Part shown: piece by piece, positions 31,948 to 42,116 of the stretch
Position numbering within the stretch: position 1 is the stretch's first letter
Layout: every line of letters begins with the position of its first letter
Program-made: the position numbers and the translations under genes
The notes under the pieces: generated by a model
Told to the model about the DNA's origin: nothing
Database searches by the model: none
What the model saw: the letters and a program-made list of their open reading frames with translations, nothing else
NCBI GenBank assembly: GCA_036346355.1
Contig: CM070578.1
Coordinates: 11,546,501-11,610,500, forward strand
DNA from: Rhipidocladum racemiflorum
Taxonomy: Eukaryota > Streptophyta > Magnoliopsida > Poales > Poaceae
Direction of reading: 5' to 3'
DNA: 64,000 nt

Positions 31948-34900
31948 TTATACCACGATATCAAAAGTGTTGCATTCTTCGCACTGTATGTAAAGTGCAG
32001 TCAACCCAAACATGTTCTGTAAGCAGAACTTGGGTGATGATTTGCATCCTCTGTCCAAATGCTCCATATGCACATTAGCCAACCGTCCCCGCAAGAAATC
32101 CAGGTTTATCTGATTGAACAGATTGAAGTTATTAAGTTCTATAGGATGGTATTACAAAAAAAAAAATCTGAATGTATGGGAAGACCTGCAGATTTGAAAA
32201 TGGAAACTACCTTATCTTCTCCAAGGTCAAGGCGTAGCTTACAGAAAGTACAGTATATGAGATTGTGTGTTTCCCGTAGCTCTCCTTGTTTGCATACTGG
32301 ACACCAGAGCTTAGCATGTTCAGCACCCTGACATTGGTTATAGCATCCATTAAGTATTTTTTTTTCAAAATAAAAGGTGAAGAATACAACAGAAAGGAAT
32401 AATAGAGTACTAGCCTACTAGGAAATTGACTGCACATAGTTGACATAACCAGTTGTGCCGTAATTGTAATCCAAACAACAAAAATCCTAGAATACTAAGT
32501 TCAGTAAAAAATACAAATTGCATAGGTTAATGTTTTGGTGAGCAATCTACCACAATGTTTCTGTAAGATGTAATATAAGACGTGAATTATGCCTACAAAG
32601 CGTATTGACAATAAGAGTAGCAGTGCATTGACAAACTGCTCCCGTAGATAACAAAGATACACCACTACACAGAAAAGAAACAGTAATCTGGCTAGCTGCA
32701 ATTACTCACTGGACCTACTTATTATCAAGCCAATAAAATGCTTAGATATATTCATAATTTACAATGTAAGATGTAATATAAGACGTGAATTATGCCTACA
32801 AAGCGTATTGACAATAAGAGTAGGTTCATGTTTTGGTGAGCAATCTACCACAATGTTTCTGTAAGATGTAATATAAGACGTGAATTATGCCTACAAAGCG
32901 TATTGACAATAAGAGTAGCAGTGCATTGACAAACTGCTCCCGTCGATAACAAAGATACACCACTACACAGAAAAGAAACAGTAATCTGGCTAGCTGCAAT
33001 TACTCACTGGACCTACTTATTATCAAGCCAATAAAATGCTTAGATATATTCATAATTTACACTGTAAATTTCATTATATCCATCTTTATTGATGTAGATA
33101 CAATGAATACATGCAACTGCAAGATTTTGGTGATGCCACTATGACATGCTAACGATTCATTAGTATCCCATAACTCCCATAAACTCCAACCGCATCGTGT
33201 TCTTCGGCCTGATGAAGGTGTGAGCCCTAGTTTTGGCTCTCCAAACCTGAACCAGTCACCAGGAATTCTTCCCTAGAAATTTGCCATAAATGTAATTGTG
33301 CAAATTTGGCAATTCTCTAGTAGTTCCTCCCAGATTTCCAAAATTAAAGAAAGTCAAAAGCTTCAACAATTACACACAGAAGTACTGAATCATGGAGGCA
33401 ATGGTTTAACTCTAAGATGCCCTTCAAAGACTGAGTAATGGCATGAGCAAAGACAAAATCAAGCACAGAAAGCAATTATGTGAGAGGAATATATATATAA
33501 ATAGATTATATAAAAAAAAAATTCAAAGCAAAATGCTGAACTAAATGCTCAATGAACCCATACCTCCTTGTTATTTAATTGCATATGATCAAAAACAGCC
33601 TGTGCTAAGTATGCATCTTCCTCATCAAGGGCTTCTAGTTCTACAATGGTCAGCAAAAGATTTTCTTCATAATCAAAAACAAAATTTCTAGATAGAAGAT
33701 TAAAAAAACTTCAAGCAGACATGTGAATGAAATTGACAGTGTTGTCTATAGGTTGTAAAGATATATACAAAGGTAAGTGAGAAACAGTTTATTAGATTGA
33801 TCTTGCAGTTAAATTTCCAGAGAGAAGATGAACAAAGCAGATTGCTAGTCAGCACTTAAACAACATATCAATGAAAAATTAGCAAAAGATACAGAAAATG
33901 TACCTTTTTGGATCAATTCTTCCCTCAGATCTTCATAAAGAAGTCTTTCCATTTCAAGCAATACATCTTCACTTTCAAATTCAGCAGGCTTAGTTGCCTG
34001 TGGTCCTCGATATTCCCATATCACATCAATTTCTTGGTCCTCTTCTCCATCCACACACTGTTTGAGTTTCTGTAGCTCGTCAGAGATAATGTTCCTGACT
34101 GCAGATTCCACCTTGTTCTGTCAGTCGACATATATGTAGATAAATCAGACATACACACAAAATAAAGAAATTCAAGCAACACATATGATGTTAACATGAA
34201 GTATGCAAAATATACAAGATACAATGTGATCATATTTATCAATCGGGGATAGTAAGTTAGTAACATTGTATTCAGCACTCAGTTTTATTGTCGTGCCCAG
34301 CTTCAATATGTCTAATTGTCTATTTTTCGAAAGGAAAAAATGAACATTTTATAAAAATAATCAGAACAAGTGGAACCAGGATTAGACATCGATTCATTTA
34401 GATAATTAATCATTAGGGATGCAGTGTGTAATCAGGAATCAGTCATAACTGCATAACTCTGGAGTCCTTAACATGCCTTTTTATGTCCTTGCTTGCAGTG
34501 TTCTAAATAACAGTAAACGGTGAACGCCACCCCACCTTTTAGTGTTTATATAGTAAATGGCCTTATAAAAATAAATGGTTCGATAAATCAAACCTATTAA
34601 ACGTTAACAGCCATTAAACCGAATAAACGGCAAGATAAAACGGGCAAAACTTCAAATGTCTATAAACTTAACGGGCAGGGGACCTTAACCGTTTTAACGA
34701 CCTTTATTTAGAACACTGTGCCCTTGCTGTGTTAACAAGTCAGTATGTCAAATTTGAACAGGAATAGAAAGGAACAAGAGTTATGATAATTTCTAACAAC
34801 ATAATTGCCAGGCAATGTTTAATAGAGTCAACATTCAAGTATATATACCTGCCTTATGCAGGGAGAAGCATATTGTAAGCATTCAGAAATGGTATCATAC

Positions 34901-36017
34901 ATGGAGATTGATCCATCTTGATCTTTTTCCCTTTTGAAAATAGTAACTTATACTATGAACTTGCATTGTTAGTACAGAGGACAATAGAATATCTAAAGAA
35001 TATCTTGTAGCCCTTATTTACATGAGGTACATAAACTGTATGGAGCTGCACAAAATCTGATTGAAAAAATGTACCATATTTAGATACCATGTCATTAGCA
35101 GGAAGCTGCCCTTGGGTCCTGATCTTCCAGAGAAAGTGGGCTCTCTCCTTTTTTACTCTTCTCAGGCAATTTATCCTAAGCTGTGGGTAGTACAACAGGG
35201 GATAAGCACATATTATGGTCAATACGAGTAGAAGGAACAAGACAATTAAAAGATAGTATGCAAGACTGACAAGCCATTTCATTGGAACAGCCATATTATA
35301 ACCATAATGGCCCGTTTAGAATGCAGGAATTTCATAGGAAACAGTTCAGTTCCCACAGGAATGGGGAAAATTCCCACATTCCAAACAAGGCCTAAACCTT
35401 AAACACACAACCTGTCATGGTTCCTAAAAGGATGAGTCAAATTACTAGGCAATATGATGCAGATGACACCATGCAGCACTGAGATCCAGGGTGCCGATGC
35501 ACTTGTACGCAGGGTGACGTCACGCCAGCACCGAGCCACTAACCCAACAATCCAACAGTAACATTACACCTTGAACACCCAGCGCGGGGCATAACACCTT
35601 ATACCATGACAAGCCCACCTTATGGGCAATATGATACAAAGAACACAACAATCGATTGAGAGTACGCACGCAATACGAGCGCATTTAATCAGAACTGCCA
35701 TACGCCCATACAGCTTCGACTCTTACCAAACCTATCATGAATCCTAAGAATATAGCACAAACACTCGAAATCTGCAGGCAGTTTTAGGGCACGAGGCTGT
35801 GTTGGCAATCGTTCGAACACCTGGCGCCCACGGCGCCGGCGCCCAACAACTAGCCCCCAGCAATCCAACAATAACATTACGCCTCGTAACTGCGCAGCAA
35901 TCAAGAATCAACAACCTATACCGCCGGCGAGACGAGCTGGGGGACGGAACGAACCTCCTCTCTCCAGTCGGGGCGGCGGGATTTGATGGGAACCCTCCTG
36001 GGCCGAGTGCAATCCAT
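31948..36017 (-). CDS. RPAIN: RPA-interacting protein (RPAIN family), 6 exons, 241 aa
   Basis: Coding exons on the minus strand are 35955-36017, 35088-35180, 33904-34117, 33564-33640, 32211-32327 and 31948-32109. All have GT-AG borders and the phases join without loss (726 nt). The N-terminus has the basic RRVPIKSRRPDWREE and INCLRRVKKERAHFLWKIR motifs that in this family bind importin and RPA. The middle (residues 53-149) is acidic and includes WEYRG and EMERLLYEDLREELI. The C-terminal zinc-binding part has C158/C161 (CPVC), C175/C178, C210, C217 and C231/C234, and ends ECNTFDIVV. RPAIN proteins carry replication protein A into the nucleus for replication and repair. The start at 36017 gives the usual short N-terminus; an open frame continues upstream but has no family similarity. 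The large introns hold a hAT MITE, a small MITE and a tandem duplication. A TGGGCC-rich promoter lies upstream. Confidence 0.92.
32524..33062. repeat. 298-bp tandem duplication within the RPAIN intron between exons 4 and 5
   Basis: TGTTTTGGTGAGCAATCTAC at 32531 recurs at 32829, and nearly every base after it matches to GCTTAGATATATTCATAATT. A shorter partial copy (AAGATGTAATATAAGACGTG) sits at the junction near 32767. Only a few differences exist, so the duplication is young. It does not touch an exon. Confidence 0.92.
34495..34721 (+). mobile_element. hAT-like MITE (227 bp) in RPAIN intron 2
   Basis: Terminal inverted repeats GCAGTGTTCTAAATAA and, on the minus strand, GCACAGTGTTCTAAATAA. 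CCTTGCTT (34487-34494) and CCTTGCTG (34722-34729) flank it, 7 of 8 identical. The inner part is filled with CGTTTAA/TTAAACG words. It lies well away from the splice sites. Confidence 0.8.
35308..35392 (+). mobile_element. Short MITE-like inverted repeat in RPAIN intron 1
   Basis: GGCCCGTTTAGAATGCAGGAA at the left pairs with GGCCTTGTTTGGAATGTGGG read on the minus strand from the right. The length is 85 bp. GGCC-type ends with TA-rich flanks suggest a PIF/Harbinger-like MITE, but the 3-bp duplication is not clean. Confidence 0.5.
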
Positions 36018-36256
36018 CGTCGCGGCTCGCCGCAACGATCCCCGCGAGACGAGATGCTCACCAAATCGACCCGATCTTGAAGAAGCGAAAGGCTCTCCGT
36101 TTCTCGCTCCCTTCGCCTCGCCGGCGTGGAGAGCGAAGGCCAGGACAGCCGACGCACGCGCTTCTCGCAGCCTCGCAGGGTCGCAGGCGGTGAGCCGGTG
36201 AGGATACGAGAATCTGGACAGTTTCCGTCGAGCTCCTATGGTGTTTGCTCTGGACT

Positions 36257-36310
36257 TGGGCCGGGCCGGAAGCCAAGCCGGCATGCGAGTTCCGGCCCGG
36301 CCCAAATTGG
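36257..36310 (-). promoter_or_regulatory. Site II (TGGGCC) cluster upstream of RPAIN
   Basis: GCCCGGCCC and TGGGCC words lie about 240-290 bases upstream of the ATG, including AATTTGGGCC on the minus strand. Such elements are bound by TCP factors and are usual in promoters of plant replication and housekeeping genes, which fits an RPA partner. Confidence 0.5.
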
Positions 36311-36365
36311 AGTAGTTCGTCCATTTGGCTTACTAGCGATGTACAGTCGTTGCCTGTAATACATA

Positions 36366-36646
36366 CTAGTAAGGTGCCCGTGCGTTACAACGGTATCTAC
36401 ATTTTGAACGGCTGTCGTGCTATTACGATAACATGAAACAAGAAAAAAAACATGTTGTGCAAATAATACCTTAATGGTCTACATTCTACAATTAAAGAGG
36501 TTAATTAAAGAATGGCAAAACTGTGTGTGCTGTCTTCCATCCACACCTGAAGTGGTTAATTAAAGAGGTGGGTAATTAAAGAATGGCAGAACTGGTAATT
36601 TTGATGAAATGATGTGGGAAGAAACTCTCACTTTATATAGTAGAGA
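36366..36646 (-). mobile_element. Non-autonomous Helitron (281 bp)
   Basis: On the minus strand it begins TCTCTACTATATAAAGTGAG and ends CCGTTGTAACGCACGGGCAC, then CTTACTAG. A hairpin-forming CCGT...ACGG lies about 12 bases before the CTAG end. Host A precedes the 5' TC and host T follows CTAG, the AT target of Helitrons. No helicase is encoded. It sits about 350 bp upstream of the RPAIN start codon. Confidence 0.82.
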
Positions 36647-36756
36647 TTTATATTATCTATACTCAGAATTAAGAACAACTTAAACAATGATCTTTTATAT
36701 AATTAATAAGTAATCTATACAATGGTACATACAATATAAAGTAGGCGAGTACTTCC

Positions 36757-36982
36757 ATCCGGACGTCCGATTTTTGCTTTTTTCGGACGCCTTCGCAACA
36801 TTTTTTGTGTACTCGTGAAACATTTTTTTATACGATGAAACATTTTTTTAACGTATGAAACATTTTTTTTACTGTTTGTCGAACAAAAATGTTTCACACG
36901 TATAAAAAAATGTTTCACACGTACAACAAAAATGTTTCACACATACAAAAAAAATGTTGCAAAAAAAAACAAGCGTCTGATT
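36757..36982. mobile_element. Inverted-repeat element rich in AAAAATGTTTCAC
   Basis: Left arm: CGTCCGATTTTTGC, GCAACATTTTTTGTG, then repeated GTGAAACATTTTTTTA. Right arm: AAAAATGTTTCACACGTA repeats, AAAATGTTGC, then GCGTCTGATT. The two arms are inverse of each other around about 36870, so the RNA would fold into one long hairpin. It is probably a MITE. The family is not identified. Confidence 0.6.
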
Positions 36983-38084
36983 CCTAGCAATACCGTATAA
37001 AGTATCATCTACATAGTTATTCGTGATGTGCTTGTACTGTACTGGTAATCAGTTCCTATGTTCATCCGGAGAGCCGAATATGTGTGGATGAAACTAGTAA
37101 ACCGTGAGAGACTTCCGAAGGCGGAGGCTTAGTCAAAACCGTGGAGATTGGAGCACAAACTCGAACCACGCGTTGTCACCAAAATTTGGCAGATTTTAGG
37201 ATCATTTACGGGTCCAAGATTGAGACACACATCATACGTGCACGAGAGGATGGGATCGATGCTTGCTGTCCTCACGCACGAAGGAAATTTCCAAGTCGGC
37301 GCAAAGGATTGATTTGTTAGGTGTTGTATACGCACGAGGAAACCAAGATAAAGAGCTGATGTTGAATTATTTTCCATTGCTTGCCAACAAGGACAAACAC
37401 AAGTAACCGATTTATTTTTACGATTTTCCTCTTAATACGAATTATACGAATCTCGAAGTAAGCGAAAGAGCAAGTAATCACCATCTATTCTTTATTCATA
37501 CTTTAATACTTATACAACTTTTTTTTAAAAAAAACATATAAACACCTCTCCCTCTTTTTTCTCTCCGTGAGTCAACCAAGCTATAAACGTGGATCCCACG
37601 GCTCCCTCTAATCTCCACAGCCACATAATGTTCATCTTTTCATATGCTTCAACTTTTTTGTGTACCTTAGGACCAGTTTTTAGTGGTTGTTGATCAATGT
37701 TGCTCTGTATCGATATGTCGTTCTTTATCAGTTTACGTTCTATTTTTGAGAGTTGTTCCAGTTTGTTATGCTTTTATGTCGCTGTTTCATTCAAGATCGA
37801 GTCTCGTTATCTTGCAGTAGGATATTATTATTGTCGTTTCGCATGGCCTTGGTCCACTGTGTGCTTGACCTTTGCACTATTTTTAGGGACGCTTGCTGAG
37901 CCATGGGTATTTTCCGGTGGCAACACTGTGGGGACATCTGGTGATAACTAAGTCGGTGCCCTACGTTATCACTGCCATCGACGCATAAGATAGTGGATCC
38001 GAAACCTCTGGGGAAATTTTGTATTTGATACAAGATTTAATCTGTATTCATAAAACGATATAATACTTTTGCGTATTTACAGAA
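36983..38084. other. Intergenic, no gene supported
   Basis: No gene recognised. From about 38060 the sequence becomes a series of GCGTATTT words leading into the left end of the Mutator-like element. A plus-strand frame near 37697-37951 is open but carries no known motif. Confidence 0.4.
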
Positions 38085-38620
38085 AAATTCCAGTTTTGAA
38101 TACACGGAATTTCAAATTCCGATTTTTGCGTATTTAGATTTTTAAAGACCGGATATTGCGTATTTGCAATCCGGAAAACCCGGTATTGCGTATTAGGTAC
38201 GTGAAAAATCCAAATATTGCATAACCAGTTCGTGAAAACTCAGGTATAAAAGGCATAACCGGTTTCTATTTCTGAGAAACCGGGTATGGGGCGACAAGAA
38301 AAATATCATGTACTTCAAAAGAAAGATGAGTTTCTCAAAGAATAAAAAAGTATCATGTACTTCATACTGACAAGAAAAGTAGGAGGGTACCCTCCTACTT
38401 TCCAATCGGAAAAAAAGCTCAAATATACATCATACAAATCAAAATAGCAAATATATACAACAAAAAAATAAATTATCAAAATTGCCCACCGCTCCCGCCG
38501 CGCCACGTGGCGGCCGCCACGCCGCACGGCGGCCGCCACACCCCATGGCGGCAGCCCTGCTGCCGCCACCCACGGCGGCAGCCAGGTGGCTCCGTCTCGC
38601 GCCGCCACGTGTCCCCAATT
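38085..38620 (+). repeat. Left terminal inverted repeat of the MULE
   Basis: AT-rich outer part with CGTATTT words, then TATCATGTACTTC (twice), then a GC-rich inner block with six GGCGGC/GCCGCC words at 38495-38615. Its inverse occurs at 52920-53521. Confidence 0.6.
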
Positions 38621-39479
38621 TTTTTGATTTTTATTTGATTATTTAGTTGAATTTTTTAGTTTTCAAGAGTTATTCGACCGGACATTGAAATGCAAATAAC
38701 TTTCGCTAGACAACTCCAAATTTGATAAGAAAACTTTATAAGTTTTCGCCAAATCATACGGATTAAGAATATGCTTTGAATTGTATTTTTAAATATTATT
38801 TGTGTACCTTTATCGTAATGATAATTTTGTAATACCTTTTAATTTCGTATTCTTGTTTGAGTCTATTTTACCTTTGCGGAATAGTAGTATCTTTGTTGTA
38901 TTTTAATGCTAATACAACACCTATGAATAGATTATCTATAATACCGTCTCATATGGCGTTGTTATTTATAGTATATTATTATATTATGTAAAAATAACTC
39001 ATACAATAGATTATCTATAATACCGTCTCATTCTCTTTTTCCTTCTTTGGTTTATTCCGTATCACTTAAAATTTAGTGGAATGTTAGACTTGACCATTGT
39101 ATAGGACATTACCTTTGTCATTCGCGTCCATATTCGAGCGGTTGGCTCTGTTGGTCGATTGGGAAAGCGGTTTTATATACAACATGTAAATAAAAAAGCG
39201 TAGAAATATACAACAAGAAATAAAAATATCAAAAATAGCGGCGGTTCCCTTACGACCTTTATTTATTTTTGTCTCATTAATTCGCAGAATTTTTTTTAGT
39301 TTTCTCTGTTTATTCGAACGGATCATATTGAAATGCAAAAACCGAAAAATGTGTAATATTATATTAGTACAATGTAACGATAGTTGTGAAATAATTTTTT
39401 TGAGACTTCATGTAGTTTTTGTCAAAGATGGGCGGATAAATTACGTGCGGCTTACGAATGGTAAACAACGGTGGCATAT
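38621..39479. other. MULE interior, left, AT-rich, no gene
   Basis: No coding frame. ATAGATTATCTATAATACCG followed by TCTCAT occurs twice, near 38926 and 39006. The stretch TTGAATTTTTTAG/TTTTAGTTTTC.. is also partly repeated near 38645 and 39290. Confidence 0.4.
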
Positions 39480-40280
39480 CTGGGACTAAACCTAACATGC
39501 CTTAGGGAAAGGGAACAACAAGAAGGGCCCCTTGTCGTACATTTTACTGAGAGCAGCGAGGATATTTTCCCTTACGCAATCCTTCAGCTCCTGCCGCCCT
39601 GGCCCTAGCTGCCCTCTCACGCTTTCTCTACTCAGCCTCCTCTCTCGCGGCATGGCGCTGCCGTTCGGCCTCCCTCTGTGCAAGCATCATTTCAGGCGCC
39701 GCTTGCGCTTCTCCTCTGATCCTGCTCACACCATCTTTGCTCCACCATAGCCCTCCGATGCGAGTACTCCCGATTCCGCATCCTTTCCATCTCGAGAGTT
39801 TGTTCCGCGTCGTAGAATCGGATGAACTCGCCTGATGGAAGGCTGCAATTGGTCACATCACATGGTGTTAGACACATGCAGGTTCGATGCAACACAAAAT
39901 GCGAGTATGAACATACCGGGCTTCTCCGCCGCAGCCGCATCCCCGCCTTTGGCTCGTAGTCGTGGTTGCGGCAACTCCAGATTACCTCATACCGTGAAAT
40001 GCGTGTATGAGTTGTCTATTGATTGCCGAAGCGGCAAGGATCCCCGCATAGGCACATGGGGACCTCCGTGCCGTCGGGGATGGTTTGGACAACGCCGTGC
40101 CTTGGGGCGAGGAAACTCCATTGGTCTTTGCTCGTTTGGTTTGCGGGGATGGTTCTCTTTGTTGTATTGGAGCGATCGTTCGGTTGATGCAATCTTTGGG
40201 AAGCCAGGAAGGGGTTAAATAGCCTGAATTGATAAAGCAGCGGACTTGAAGCAAGAACGAATCCGCGAGCATCGGATTCG
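39480..40280 (-). pseudogene. MULE-borne gene with a CLCGDPC cysteine motif and coiled coil, broken
   Basis: Reading the minus strand, near 40095-40020 there is GVVQTIPDGTEVPMCLCGDP, then CRFGNQ and a stop. Downstream (39850-39690) comes LPSGEFIRFYDAEQTLEMER, then MRNREYSHRRAMVEQRW. Further on, the frame that follows is rich in QREAERQR..AREEAE-like residues. A Cys-x-Cys-Gly-x-x-Cys motif followed by a long charged helix is the layout of the GRF-like zinc-finger genes that accompany PMD-type MULEs in grasses. Pieces fall in different frames, so it is a pseudogene as sequenced. Function in the transposon is unknown. Confidence 0.55.
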
Positions 40281-40499
40281 CTGCGGCTCTGCTGTGCTTG
40301 GAAGCGACAAATGCATGCGGCTTTGTAGTCTGCTAGGAGGTGCCAATCGGGCTTTGGCGGCTATGCTTTGACATGACGACTAAGGCATTCTCTGCCACGC
40401 ATGCATTTGATGACATGATATATCCTGCCAGGCTTTGCCGTGATTGCTTTGACAGGACGTCTCAGGCCAATGCAACGAAAGTTTGGATGATGACAACTT

Positions 40500-40905
40500 A
40501 ATGGATAATTATAATAGTCGCGGAAAAATATGACAACTTAAGTATATTCGGCGGGCCGTGAAATATCACGTGTGAGTCCATTTTTTCTAAGAATGCAGCC
40601 CATTTGGTGTTGTGTATCGACTACGATATTATGGAAAAATATTATAATTACAAACTTCCTTTGTATGTACTTTCGTATAGTTCAAAAGGGCTAAATATAA
40701 TAGTCGCGGAAAAATATGACGACTTAAGCATATTCAGCCCGCTGTGAAATATCACGTGTGAGTCTATTATTTAGGAATAATGCAGCTGATTTGCTCTTCT
40801 GTGTACTGACTACGATATTATGGAAAAATATTGTAATTACACCTGCCGTTGTATGTACTTTCGTATAGTTCAAAAGGGCTAAATATAACGGTCGCGGAAA
40901 ATTGC
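40500..40905. repeat. Two separated copies of the 188-bp satellite unit
   Basis: Copies anchored on TGAAATATCACGTGTGAGTC at 40559 and 40745 (186-bp spacing) share the unit of the main array at 42117-44066. They are more diverged from it and from each other than the array units are among themselves. They lie 1.2 kb from the main array, so they probably represent the older seed of the amplification. Confidence 0.85.
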
Positions 40906-42116
40906 ATGTACTACGTCTTTACGAGTATTAAAATGGAATGAAGTTGTTAAATTAACTCTTCGTATGTTGTGTTGGTGTATCCGTGTTGTGCCGTTTCGTA
41001 TGGCTTGTAACGACAAAAGATATTAAAGGCGGAAAATACAACGTTGAAATATATAAGTTACGACATAACATCACAACACGGAGAAACAACGTTGGAATAC
41101 CGTGACATCGCCAACGTACATGACGGGTACATGACTACTACATATTATTTGAACAACTCACGCAGTGCAGATTAGAACTTTCCGGAATCATCACTATCTG
41201 CATCAATACCCTCCTCTTCTAAAAAGCGCCACGTGATCGCGTTTGCCCTCGTCATCGATCTCGTAGTCACATGGAAGACAACGATGCAGGTCTACACCTT
41301 CGGTGTCCTCCTCTTTGGCAACGAGCTTAGTGTCCTCTTGTGGTGGTGTGGGGTTTGACACAGCAATTCGTTAGATTGTATGGCGACATGTTCGAGGCTA
41401 CTAGCAATAGCTTCGATGTCGATAACAAAAGCTGTTGAATTCGTTGGCGCTTGAACTGTTGCCGGGATCAAGTTGTCTTTAGCAATTTTATTCAGGTCAC
41501 CGCGATGCCATCTATTTCTTTGATTGTCCAGGCCCGGCCTTTCTTGAGCCGCTCAGGATCCTTGTCCATCTACACATTGGAAACAATTATATTTCAGCCT
41601 AGAAGAGTAGGATTCAAGCATAAGCGAAATGTACTTGATCAAAAACATAAAAGGAACAGATGGCACGAAAGCCCCCAAGAAGCCATCAATATCCATCGTA
41701 CTTGACCCAACAACACAACAATGTCACTGACCGTCGAAAATAAATTTCATAAATAAGACCTTTGAAACACTCGCGTTGTGGGTTGAACTCAGTCGCAACT
41801 TACTGAACTCACTCACGATTGCCCGATAGAAATGCATGCGGCGTTGTAATTTATAGGGAGGGCACAAGGGACAAACAAGACAGTGGCGACCTGGCCCAGC
41901 GAGCGAGGGTCCAAGACGAGCAAGCGGCACGTGGGAGCGCGTTTGCAATGCGCGGTGGGGGCCTGGTCAGAGCTTCTGCATCCGGCATCAAGCGTCACGT
42001 GGAAGCGTTTGCAGCGCAATGGGAGGGGTATGGCGAAGCAAAGCTGCAGCTCGAAGTGTCTGGTAGTGCCCATCCCTCCGTTGCGGCACATCGACTTAGG
42101 CGACGGCCAGACAGAA
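40906..42116 (-). other. MULE interior with a possible decayed exon of the PMD gene
   Basis: On the minus strand near 41570, after an acceptor-like GTGTAG, a frame reads MDKDPERLKKGRAWTIKEID. Further down, LVASNMSPYNLTNCCVKPHT and LPCD/EIDDE-like pieces occur in shifting frames to about 41165. This resembles the Lys-rich, then acidic C-terminal exon of PMD-linked proteins, but the similarity is loose. The rest shows no gene. Confidence 0.3.

Noticed and set aside
35916..36305. Longer 5' extension of RPAIN exon 1 (130 residues)
   Set aside because: The upstream residues have no resemblance to the family, whose N-terminus starts just before RRVPIKSRRP. The region is GC-rich and is more likely 5' untranslated sequence.
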